From an uncultured Phycisphaerae bacterium (GTDB taxonomy: Bacteria > Planctomycetota > Phycisphaerae > Sedimentisphaerales > Anaerohalosphaeraceae), in contig CALEDR010000030.1 of the NCBI GenBank assembly GCA_937949545.1, positions 1 to 64,000 on the forward strand: 64,000 nt of DNA, written 5' to 3'. Both the position numbers and the translations under genes were made by a program. Under the pieces are notes generated by a model. That model was not told the origin of the DNA. It was given only the letters and a program-made list of their open reading frames with translations, and ran no database searches. Below are positions 34,375 to 41,664 of the stretch, piece after piece; position 1 is the first letter of the stretch; each line of letters begins with the position of its first letter.

Positions 34375-35145
34375 ATGGATATTGCAACTATCATCGGTTT
34401 GATTTTCGGCTTTGCCGTCATCATCGTCTCGATTGCCATGGGAGGCGGGGCGATGGCCTTCGTCCATATCCCCTCCATGTGCATCGTCGTGGGAGGAATG
34501 CTCTGTGCCACCATGATTCATTTCTCGCTGCCGCAGTTTCTGGGCATCTTCTCCGTCATCAAAAAAGCCATTTTAGTCAAAGTCCCTTCTCCGAATGAAC
34601 TGATTCAGCAAATAGTCAATTATGCGGCCATCAGCCGCCGCGACGGCGCCCTGGCCCTGGAAGAACACATTCGAAAAACCGACATTCCCTTTCTGGCCAA
34701 AGGGCTCCAGATGCTCGTGGACGGCCAGGACGAAGAAAAGATGCGGGAGATGCTTTCGCTGGAAATCGATGCACTGCAGGAGCGGCACGCCCGCGGCAAA
34801 AAAATCCTCGAGTTTATGGGAGCCTCCGCACCGGCCTTCGGCATGCTCGGCACCCTCATCGGCCTGGTGCAGATGCTCCGCAACCTCACCTCGCCCGACC
34901 AGATCGGAGCCGGAATGGCCGTCGCCCTCATTACCACTTTTTACGGAGCGATTCTGGCCAATCTCATCTTCATCCCGCTGGCCGGAAAACTCGGGCTGTA
35001 TTCGCAGGCGGAAATCACCGCCATGCAGATGATTCTCGAAGGCATCTGCACCATCAGCCGCGGCGAAAATCCCACCATCGTGCGGGAAAAAATGCAGGCG
35101 TTTCTGGCTCCCAATCACCGCGAGGAAATTAAAGCCAATATCTGA
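34375..35145 (+). CDS. motA: flagellar stator protein MotA
   Basis: 256 residues with four membrane helices (about 3-22, 30-50, 150-172, 185-205). The cytoplasmic loop has the family pattern RRDGALALEE and the later helices carry FGMLGTLIGLVQML and MAVALITTFYGAILANLIF. It forms the ion-conducting stator with MotB. The motB gene starts 3 nt after its stop. Confidence 0.96.
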   Translation: MDIATIIGLIFGFAVIIVSIAMGGGAMAFVHIPSMCIVVGGMLCATMIHFSLPQFLGIFSVIKKAILVKVPSPNELIQQIVNYAAISRRDGALALEEHIRKTDIPFLAKGLQMLVDGQDEEKMREMLSLEIDALQERHARGKKILEFMGASAPAFGMLGTLIGLVQMLRNLTSPDQIGAGMAVALITTFYGAILANLIFIPLAGKLGLYSQAEITAMQMILEGICTISRGENPTIVREKMQAFLAPNHREEIKANI

Positions 35146-35148
35146 CCT

Positions 35149-35802
35149 ATGGCCGCTGTCAAAAAAAAAGTCGAGGAAGAACAGGCGGGCGCTCCCGAGT
35201 GGCTGGTCACCTTCAGCGACTGCATGACGCTGCTGCTGACCTTCTTTGTCCTGCTGATCAGCTTTGCCACGTTCGAAAAAGAAACGTTCGAATCACTGGC
35301 CCAATCTTTCGCTCAATCCCTGCCTTCTATCGGATGGACCCGAATCAGTAATCGCGACTCGTTCCAGAAAAAACAGCAGACCAAAGACCAGGTGGACCAA
35401 ATCAAAGGAACCGAAATCCGCACCAACATCACACGATTGACCAGCAACTTCATGAAGGAAAAAAAGCCGCTGGACTTCCGAAACCTGAAAGTGTTTACGG
35501 TCCCTTCGGACCAGTTCTTCTGGGGACAGGGCGCCGCCGTTTCCCAATCCGGACGGGAAGTTCTGACGGCGCTAGCCAAATTTCTCGGCTCCGTCACCGG
35601 ACGCATCGTCATTGCGGAAACCGGTCCGGAGGAGAAAACCGAACTGTCGCTGGCCCGCTGTATGGCCGTCCTGGACTACCTAACCCAGGAAGGAGGGCTC
35701 CCTCCGGAACGCTTCAGCATCTCGCCGGCCACCACCCAGCGAACTCCCCCGGCGGTGCGGCAGCTGGAAATCACCCTGCTGGAACGGAGCATCTACGAAT
35801 GA
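35149..35802 (+). CDS. motB: flagellar stator protein MotB (first copy)
   Basis: 217 residues. The single membrane helix has the ion-binding Asp24 in VTFSDCMTLLLTFFVLL. The C-terminal OmpA-like domain (about 125-210) is divergent: the usual GHTD-type start is replaced by AETGPEE, and the helix motif reads LSLARCMAVLDYL. The stop overlaps the second motB-like gene by 4 bp, so the two are made together. Confidence 0.92.
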   Translation: MAAVKKKVEEEQAGAPEWLVTFSDCMTLLLTFFVLLISFATFEKETFESLAQSFAQSLPSIGWTRISNRDSFQKKQQTKDQVDQIKGTEIRTNITRLTSNFMKEKKPLDFRNLKVFTVPSDQFFWGQGAAVSQSGREVLTALAKFLGSVTGRIVIAETGPEEKTELSLARCMAVLDYLTQEGGLPPERFSISPATTQRTPPAVRQLEITLLERSIYE

Positions 35803-36536
35803 GTCAAGGGAAAAAACAATCCAGCTCCAGCGGCGGCGGGGCCCCCGCCTGGATTGTCACCTATTCGGATATGGTTACCCTGCTGCTGACCTTCTTCGTA
35901 ATGCTGATCAGCATGGCCAGTTATCAAGTCGAACAGCATAAATTCCTGGCTGGGACCAACTCGTTCCGCCGTGCTCTGACCGATTTGGGCTTAAGCGGCT
36001 TTCTGATTGAAAACAAAAGCAGCCAGGAATTCGAACACCCTAAGCCCACCTACAACATCGATGAGGGCAAGGATGAGGAAAAAGACCGCTCCATCGACGC
36101 CCGCACGGAAATGCTCCGCCGAATCCTGTTCGAAATTGAACGCAAAATGAAAATTTCCCCTTCGCAAATTGACGGGGTTTCCAAAACCTTCCTTCCTATG
36201 AAAATCCAGTTTGCTCCCGGCAGCGCCGCACTGGATGACAAAGCCCAAAAAGACCTTCAGACAGCCTGGAATCAAATCCGAATCTCCACCACCGGACGAA
36301 AGGCCATGCTTTATATCCTCGGATTAGCCGCCGATGAAAAGACCCCTGCCGCTCAATTCATCCTCTCCGCCCGGCGGGCCAAAGCCGTAAAAGACTATCT
36401 GGAAACCCTGAATCCCTCTGATAAAAAAATTCCTATTTTCTGCTGGGGAGCCGGACGCGGCGGGGAATGGACCAGCCGGAACGGCTTAATCACCCCCCAA
36501 ACTCAGATTTTAATAACCCTGATTATTGAAAAATAA
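35799..36536 (+). CDS. second MotB-like stator protein
   Basis: 245 residues. The membrane helix again has Asp24 in the form VTYSDMVTLLLTFFVML. The OmpA-like domain (about 130-240) keeps the LSARRAKAVKDYL motif better than its neighbour but has LGLAADEK in place of GHTD. A charged linker lies at about 70-110. It starts inside the first motB gene (ATGA). Two MotB proteins next to one MotA suggest a mixed stator or one copy with an accessory role. It is the last gene before the fliO promoter. Confidence 0.9.
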   Translation: MSQGKKQSSSSGGGAPAWIVTYSDMVTLLLTFFVMLISMASYQVEQHKFLAGTNSFRRALTDLGLSGFLIENKSSQEFEHPKPTYNIDEGKDEEKDRSIDARTEMLRRILFEIERKMKISPSQIDGVSKTFLPMKIQFAPGSAALDDKAQKDLQTAWNQIRISTTGRKAMLYILGLAADEKTPAAQFILSARRAKAVKDYLETLNPSDKKIPIFCWGAGRGGEWTSRNGLITPQTQILITLIIEK

Positions 36537-36627
36537 CTCGTAAAACCCTTGTACAACTTTGTTCGTTTTCCTGACGCTGGTCCTTCCCAATCGCCCGGAA
36601 ATAGCGAAAAATGCCCTTTTGTCCCGT

Positions 36628-36643
36628 CGGCACAGATTTTGCA
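36628..36643 (+). promoter_or_regulatory. sigma-54 (-24/-12) promoter of the fliO-flhB cluster
   Basis: CGGCAC-AGATT-TTGCA: GG at 36629-36630, ten bases, then GC at 36641-36642. It differs from the consensus only at the first base. The transcript would begin near 36654, about 35 nt before fliO, within the 152-bp spacer after the second motB. Confidence 0.83.
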
Positions 36644-36688
36644 CACTTTCTGCAGCAAACACGTTTTTTCCCTGCAGGAAACGGTTGA

Positions 36689-37147
36689 ATGCTGAAAAAA
36701 AGATTCATCGGGCTCGGATTGGCCTTTGCCGTATGTCTGGCTGGACAATGGGTCCTGTCCGCCCATCCAAGCGAAGCGTCCGGACCCGCCCAAATCGCTT
36801 CGCCGAACTGGCGGGAGTCCCCTCAAACGCCCTCTCAACCCCAAAATCTGGACAATCTACATCAAAACCTTGTCCGACAACTGATAGTAATGACCCTCAT
36901 CGTCGCCCTGTTCGGCGGCGGGCTCTGGTGGTTTGTCCGCAAATACAGCAAAGGACTTCTCGTCGGCAAAGGACGATTCATTACGATCCTCGAAACCATC
37001 CCTCTGGGGCCTCGAAAAACGGTTCATTTGCTCGAGGTCGGCCGCAAAAAACTTCTGATCGGCAGCACGCCGGACAGCATCCGCCTTCTGGCTGACCTGA
37101 CAGAACCTGACCGGCCGGACTCTTCTCAAAAGGATTCCTCGCAATGA
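36689..37147 (+). CDS. fliO: flagellar export apparatus protein FliO
   Basis: 152 residues. A signal-like N-terminus (about 1-27) and one central membrane helix (about 68-88, LIVMTLIVALFGGGLWWFV) are followed by the FliO cytoplasmic pattern (ILETIPLGPRKTVHLLEVG). FliO helps assemble the FliP ring. It is the first gene after the second sigma-54 promoter and overlaps fliP by 4 bp. Confidence 0.9.
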   Translation: MLKKRFIGLGLAFAVCLAGQWVLSAHPSEASGPAQIASPNWRESPQTPSQPQNLDNLHQNLVRQLIVMTLIVALFGGGLWWFVRKYSKGLLVGKGRFITILETIPLGPRKTVHLLEVGRKKLLIGSTPDSIRLLADLTEPDRPDSSQKDSSQ

Positions 37148-37947
37148 GACGTATTGGATTCCTTCTCTGTCTGCTGGTATGGGTTCAAAACGTCTGGGCG
37201 GCACAAAGTCCCGCCCCGACGCCTGCTGTTGCGGCCGGTCAGACCGCCATGCCCACCCTCGAAGACCTGCTGAATCTGATTGACAAGGCCTCGACCGACC
37301 CCCAGCAACAAACGCCGACGCCCTGGAGCGGACCGATTCGTTTGGTCTTCCTCTTTACGCTGCTGGCCCTGCTGCCCAGCATCCTGGCGATGATGACCTC
37401 CTTTACCCGAATCGCCATCGTGCTCGGGTTCGTCCGGCGGGCCTTAGGCACCCAAAACATCCCGCCGAATACCGCTCTGCTGGGGCTGGCGCTTTTCCTG
37501 ACCCTCTTTACAATGGCCCCCACATTTTCCAAGATCCATCAGGAAGCCATCCTACCGTATCTGAACAATCAAATGGAGCTTCCGCAGAGCACCGAAATCG
37601 CCAGCGCCGCCCTGAAAGACTTTATGCTGCGTCAGACGCGAACCTCCGACCTGGCGGTGTTTGTCAACATGGCCCGCATCAGCCCCCCCGCACAGGCACC
37701 GGACCTGCCTTTGCATATCGTCACACCGGCCTTTGTCATCAGCGAGTTTCGAACCGCTTTCGAAATCGGATGCCTGATGTTTGTTCCCTTCCTCCTGCTG
37801 GACCTGGTGATTTCGAGCATCCTGCTCAGCGCCGGAATGATGATGCTGCCGCCCGTAATGATTTCACTGCCGTTTAAACTGATTCTATTTATTCTCGTGG
37901 ACGGCTGGGGAATCCTGGCCCAGGGATTAAGTTTGAGCTTCAAATAA
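37144..37947 (+). CDS. fliP: flagellar export gate protein FliP
   Basis: 267 residues. A cleavable signal peptide covers about 1-19 and four membrane helices follow. Family motifs are MTSFTRIAIVLGFVRRALGT, NTALLGLALFLTLFTMAPTF, EFRTAFEIGCLMFVPFLLLD and MMMLPPVMISLPFKLILFIL. FliP builds the core of the export gate with FliQ and FliR, encoded next. Confidence 0.97.
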   Translation: MRRIGFLLCLLVWVQNVWAAQSPAPTPAVAAGQTAMPTLEDLLNLIDKASTDPQQQTPTPWSGPIRLVFLFTLLALLPSILAMMTSFTRIAIVLGFVRRALGTQNIPPNTALLGLALFLTLFTMAPTFSKIHQEAILPYLNNQMELPQSTEIASAALKDFMLRQTRTSDLAVFVNMARISPPAQAPDLPLHIVTPAFVISEFRTAFEIGCLMFVPFLLLDLVISSILLSAGMMMLPPVMISLPFKLILFILVDGWGILAQGLSLSFK

Positions 37948-37959
37948 AGGAACAGACAG

Positions 37960-38229
37960 ATGACAGCAGACTATATCCTCTACCTCGGACGCCATACGAT
38001 GGAAACCGCCCTGCTGGTCTCGGCACCGATTCTGATTGTCTGTGCCGGACTGGGCATTCTGATCTCTCTGTTTCAAACCGTCACCTCCATCCGCGATATG
38101 ACGCTGGCCACAGCCCCGAAACTCATCGGCGTGGGCATCACCACGCTGTTCTTCGGACACTGGATGCTGCAGATTCTGATGAAGTTTACCTACGAAATCT
38201 TTACCCAAATTCAGACCTACGGACAGTAG
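37960..38229 (+). CDS. fliQ: flagellar export gate protein FliQ
   Basis: 89 residues, the usual size. Two membrane helices cover about 14-38 and 53-75. Motifs: ALLVSAPILIVCAGLGILIS, LFQTVTSIRDMTLATAPKLI. It is the small subunit of the FliPQR gate, 12 nt after fliP. Confidence 0.96.
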   Translation: MTADYILYLGRHTMETALLVSAPILIVCAGLGILISLFQTVTSIRDMTLATAPKLIGVGITTLFFGHWMLQILMKFTYEIFTQIQTYGQ

Positions 38230-38232
38230 CGT

Positions 38233-38982
38233 ATGGACCTGTTCGGCGGGAAACTCTTCGGTTTTTTTCTCATTCTGACCCGATTGGGGGCCTTTTTTGC
38301 AGCCGCTCCCATGTTCAGATGGGAAGTGCTTTCGGTCCAGCTGAAGATTGCTGTGGCGGTCGTCCTGAGTCTGTTTTTCACTCTGCTGGCTCCCGCACCG
38401 GCGCCGGCCGCACCCGCCCCTATCGAAACGGTTTTGCTGCTCAGCCAGGAAGCCCTCTACGGATTGGCAATGGGAATTACCGCCTATTGCCTCTTCAGTG
38501 TAATCCACATGACCGGTCAATACATCGAACAGGAAATGGGCCTGAGCATGGCCCAGATCTTCGACCCGTTCACCGGCGAAGAAGGACACCCGCTGGCCCT
38601 GCTGCTGGAGGTTCTTTTTATCCTCCTTCTGTTTACCACCAACAGCCATCTGCTGCTGGTGCAGATTCTCTCCCGCAGTTTGGAAAGTTATCCGCCGACG
38701 AGCACGCCCCATCTGGGCCGGCTGACCGAAAGCATCCTGCAGGCCGGCTCGGCGATGTTTCTGCTGGCCCTGCAAATGGCCGCACCGCTTCTGGCGGCCT
38801 TTATGCTTCTGATGGTCGTTTTGGCCTTTATGGCCCGGGTCGCTCCCGAATCCAACGTTCTGTTTCTCAGCTTTCCCCTGCGAATCGGAATGGGTCTGAT
38901 CATGCTTGGATTCTTTGTTCCCTATCTCCATGACTATCTGCAGCACTTCGCCCGGTGGCTCGATCGCCTGCTGCCCCTCTAA
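38233..38982 (+). CDS. fliR: flagellar export gate protein FliR
   Basis: 249 residues with about six membrane helices. Family features are ILTRLGAFFAAAPMF near the start, LYGLAMGITAYCLFSVIHMT, GQYIEQEMGLSMAQIFDP and FPLRIGMGLIMLGFFVPYL near the end. It completes the FliPQR gate. It starts 3 nt after fliQ and ends 6 nt before flhB. Confidence 0.96.
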   Translation: MDLFGGKLFGFFLILTRLGAFFAAAPMFRWEVLSVQLKIAVAVVLSLFFTLLAPAPAPAAPAPIETVLLLSQEALYGLAMGITAYCLFSVIHMTGQYIEQEMGLSMAQIFDPFTGEEGHPLALLLEVLFILLLFTTNSHLLLVQILSRSLESYPPTSTPHLGRLTESILQAGSAMFLLALQMAAPLLAAFMLLMVVLAFMARVAPESNVLFLSFPLRIGMGLIMLGFFVPYLHDYLQHFARWLDRLLPL

Positions 38983-38988
38983 AACCCT

Positions 38989-40044
38989 ATGTCCGAACTC
39001 AACCGTACAGAACACCCAACCCCGCGGCGCCTCGAGAAGGCCAGAGAGGAAGGACATTTCCCCCAGAGCCAGGAAATGCTCTCGGCTGTCTCGCTGATTG
39101 CCCTGACCCTTATAACCGTCCTTTGTGCCCCCTGGCTTATCCGTTGGTCCAAACAGCAGCTTTTGTCGGGGCTTTCCTGTCAGACACTCTGGCTGGACAA
39201 CCCGCAATCCTTTCTGAAATTCGCCGACTCCCTCGTCCTCGAAGTCCTGAAAGTGACCGCCCCGTTTCTGCTGGTTTTGACGGTGGCCGGAGCCGCCGGA
39301 TGCATCGCCGTCAGCGGCTGCGATTTTGCCCCCAAAGCGCTGGCCTGGAAACTGGATAATCTCAATCCGATGCGGGGCCTCAAATCGCTCTTTTCCCCTG
39401 AATCCCTGATGCGGCTGGGGCTGTCTGTTGCGAAAATCCTCTTTTTAGCCCTTATTGTCTGGCTGTATGTACACAATAAACTTTCCTCCCTGACCACCTT
39501 TCAATGGATGCAGCCCGAACAGATTCTGGCCTCCATCGGGCGGCTGCTCTTTGGGATTTCCATCCGCATCTGCGGAGGCCTGCTGGTTCTGGCGATTCTG
39601 GACCTTCTTTATCACCGCTGGCGATTCATCGAAAACCTCAAAATGACCAAACAGGAAGTCAAAACCGAGCACCGCGACACAGAAGGCGCCCCGGAAGTCA
39701 AATCCAGAATCCGCCAAAAGCAGTTTGAAACCGCCATGCGGCGGATGCTTCAGGAAGTCCCGAAGGCCAATGTGGTCCTTGTCAACCCCGACCACGTCGC
39801 CGTCGCACTTCGATACGACCCATCCAAAACCCCCGCCCCCATCGTGGTCGCCAAAGGGGCCGACCACCTCTGCGAAAAAATCAAAGAAGTGGCCCGCGCC
39901 TACGGGGTACCCATCCTGCGGCGTCCACCTCTGGCACGCGAGCTGTATGCTACGGTCAAGCTGGGCCAGCCCATTCCGGAAAAACTGTACACCGCCGTCG
40001 CCGAAATCCTCGCCCTGCTGCATCGGCTCCGGCACAGCAGATAA
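38989..40044 (+). CDS. flhB: flagellar export substrate-switch protein FlhB
   Basis: 351 residues. The N-terminus EHPTPRRLEKAREEGHFPQS is typical. Four membrane helices lie in the first 210 residues, then a linker with MTKQEVKTEHRDTEGAPEVK. The autocleavage site reads NPDH (near 266) where NPTH is usual, and is followed by VAVALRYDPSKTPAPIVVAKG. The Asn-Pro bond that is cut is present, so cleavage is likely, though its rate may differ. FlhB changes export from hook to filament proteins. Confidence 0.97.
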   Translation: MSELNRTEHPTPRRLEKAREEGHFPQSQEMLSAVSLIALTLITVLCAPWLIRWSKQQLLSGLSCQTLWLDNPQSFLKFADSLVLEVLKVTAPFLLVLTVAGAAGCIAVSGCDFAPKALAWKLDNLNPMRGLKSLFSPESLMRLGLSVAKILFLALIVWLYVHNKLSSLTTFQWMQPEQILASIGRLLFGISIRICGGLLVLAILDLLYHRWRFIENLKMTKQEVKTEHRDTEGAPEVKSRIRQKQFETAMRRMLQEVPKANVVLVNPDHVAVALRYDPSKTPAPIVVAKGADHLCEKIKEVARAYGVPILRRPPLARELYATVKLGQPIPEKLYTAVAEILALLHRLRHSR

Positions 40045-40104
40045 TCCTTGCCCGCTCCCGCCGGCCGGCTATACTGAGGGCAGTTTTGAACGAGGAAAAT
40101 CCCG

Positions 40105-41664
40105 ATGAACGCCCCGTTAACCGGCATACCCATCGAAGACAGAGCCGGCTGGAGCCGCACCGAACGGCTGTTCGTCAGTACGGCTGCCATGCTCCTTGTC
40201 GGCATTCTTCTGCCCTGGTCTTCTCCGGTGCTGGATATCCTCTGGATTCTTCATCTGTCCCTGACGGCGGCCGTAATTTTGACCTGCATCGGGGCCCGAA
40301 ATACCAGCCAGCTGGACGGTTTTCCCCTGCTGACAGCCGCCGCTTCCATGCTCGGTTTTCTGACGGTCGCCGGCTGCCTGAGAGCCGTTGTTTTTCGCCG
40401 TCAGGCCTGCGGGCGGCTGGTCGGGATGCTCGGAGAAGCCCTCACCTCGTTCGAACCCCTGCTGGCCCTGCTGACCGTCTTTGTCCTCGGTTTTTTTCTG
40501 CTGTATCTGGTTCGGCTGGCAGGGCGGCGGATGCACGCCGCCGTCGAAGACTACTTCTTTCGGGTGCTTCCTTTTAAAAAGGCCGGACTGGAAACAGACT
40601 GCTCTCTGCAGCTGCTTTCGGAGGAACAGGCCCGTCTGCTGGCCGACAAAATCCGGCAAGAAGTGCGATTCTATGCCTCCATGGAGCAAATTCGCAAGCT
40701 GCTGCTGGCTCAAATCGCCGTCCATATCTTCTTGCTCCTGACGGCCTGGCCGCTGGCCTGGACCGCCGAATGGCTTCAATCCGCTTCCAGTCCTCCTGGA
40801 CTGTCGCCCCTTGCTGCCGCAGCCGCCGCCCTGACGGGGACGGCTCTGCTGGCCTGGATTCCTCCGGCTGCCGCGGCCGCCGCCTGCGCCGCCCTGCTGT
40901 CCAAAGACTCACTGGCCCTGCCTCGAGCCGACAACCCGGAACAATCCGCTCAAAGCCGCACCATACGAATCCAGTCCTCTGTTTCAGGCCGAACAGAAGA
41001 AATTGAAATTCTGAATCCGCAGTCCCTGCAGGAACCGCCGAAAAACCCTTCGGTCCCTGAGCAAATTGCCAATTTTGAGCCCTCCGGTTCGCCGGATTCC
41101 TCCGGCCCCCTTCCGGAAATTCGTTTGCTGACGTTTCAGAGCACCTGCCCGGAAGAGTATTATGCCCATCTGGCTGAGCTGTTCAGCCGGCCTGAGTTCC
41201 GGCAGTCTTATCTGCTGCTCACATCCGAATCCGTCAAAGACCTGCCCGTCAACACGGCGGTTCATCCGGCCCTGCATCTGGCACGACGGCAAAAGAAAGT
41301 CCTGCTGCTGGATGCCGACCCCCGAAATGCCGCCGCCAAAGTCTTTGCCCTCCGGCCGGAAACGCTGACCATTCCGACAGCCGTTCCTCGCCTCAATCAT
41401 TTTTGGCTTCAGACAATTCAGCTGGAAGAATGGATGCAGAAAACGGCGGAAGTGCCCGCGGATGATTTTTTCTGCCGGCTGATTTATGCTCCTCAGAAAC
41501 TCCCCCTGCCTTCCCCTCCCCGGCCCTGTGCAGAAACATCAGCCGCTGCAATCCGCATTCTTCTCTTCAGCACTAAAACAGCGGAACAGATACGCCCCCT
41601 GGCCGCCGGATGGCCCTGCCTCTATCTGCTGACTCCTCTTCCCGCCACTCGCAGGCTCGATTAA
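40105..41664 (+). CDS. FlhA-like membrane domain fused to a P-loop-less MinD/BY-kinase-like domain
   Basis: 519 residues. The first 215 follow the order of FlhA: GILLPWSSPVLDILWILHLS (FlhA: LPLP...LD-LL-NI), then QLDGFPLLTAAASML (FlhA: LDF..FPT.LL), then a further membrane helix pair. Next come RVLPFKKAGLETDCSLQLLS, EEQARLLADKIRQEVRFYAS and MEQIRKLLLAQIAVHIF, matching the FlhA stretch from MPGKQMAIDADLNAG through EADFYG.MDGA.KFV to the next helix. The strongly conserved Gly, Arg and Asp residues of FlhA are mostly lost, and its C-terminal export domain is absent. Residues about 340-519 include LLLTSES and KKVLLLDADPRNAAAKVFAL, like MinD or BY-kinase ATPases, but without a Walker A loop. It sits where flhA often lies, after flhB. 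The FlhA relation is my alignment from memory; function is unknown. Confidence 0.65.
   Translation: MNAPLTGIPIEDRAGWSRTERLFVSTAAMLLVGILLPWSSPVLDILWILHLSLTAAVILTCIGARNTSQLDGFPLLTAAASMLGFLTVAGCLRAVVFRRQACGRLVGMLGEALTSFEPLLALLTVFVLGFFLLYLVRLAGRRMHAAVEDYFFRVLPFKKAGLETDCSLQLLSEEQARLLADKIRQEVRFYASMEQIRKLLLAQIAVHIFLLLTAWPLAWTAEWLQSASSPPGLSPLAAAAAALTGTALLAWIPPAAAAAACAALLSKDSLALPRADNPEQSAQSRTIRIQSSVSGRTEEIEILNPQSLQEPPKNPSVPEQIANFEPSGSPDSSGPLPEIRLLTFQSTCPEEYYAHLAELFSRPEFRQSYLLLTSESVKDLPVNTAVHPALHLARRQKKVLLLDADPRNAAAKVFALRPETLTIPTAVPRLNHFWLQTIQLEEWMQKTAEVPADDFFCRLIYAPQKLPLPSPPRPCAETSAAAIRILLFSTKTAEQIRPLAAGWPCLYLLTPLPATRRLD

Noticed and set aside
37927-39207. Minus-strand open frame of 426 codons
   Set aside because: It is antisense to fliQ, fliR and flhB and of biased composition; a shadow frame.
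40045-40104. Weak hairpin (TGCCC...GGGCA) after flhB as a terminator
   Set aside because: The stem is only 5 bp with a long loop and a T-run of four. The next gene follows closely and is probably co-transcribed.
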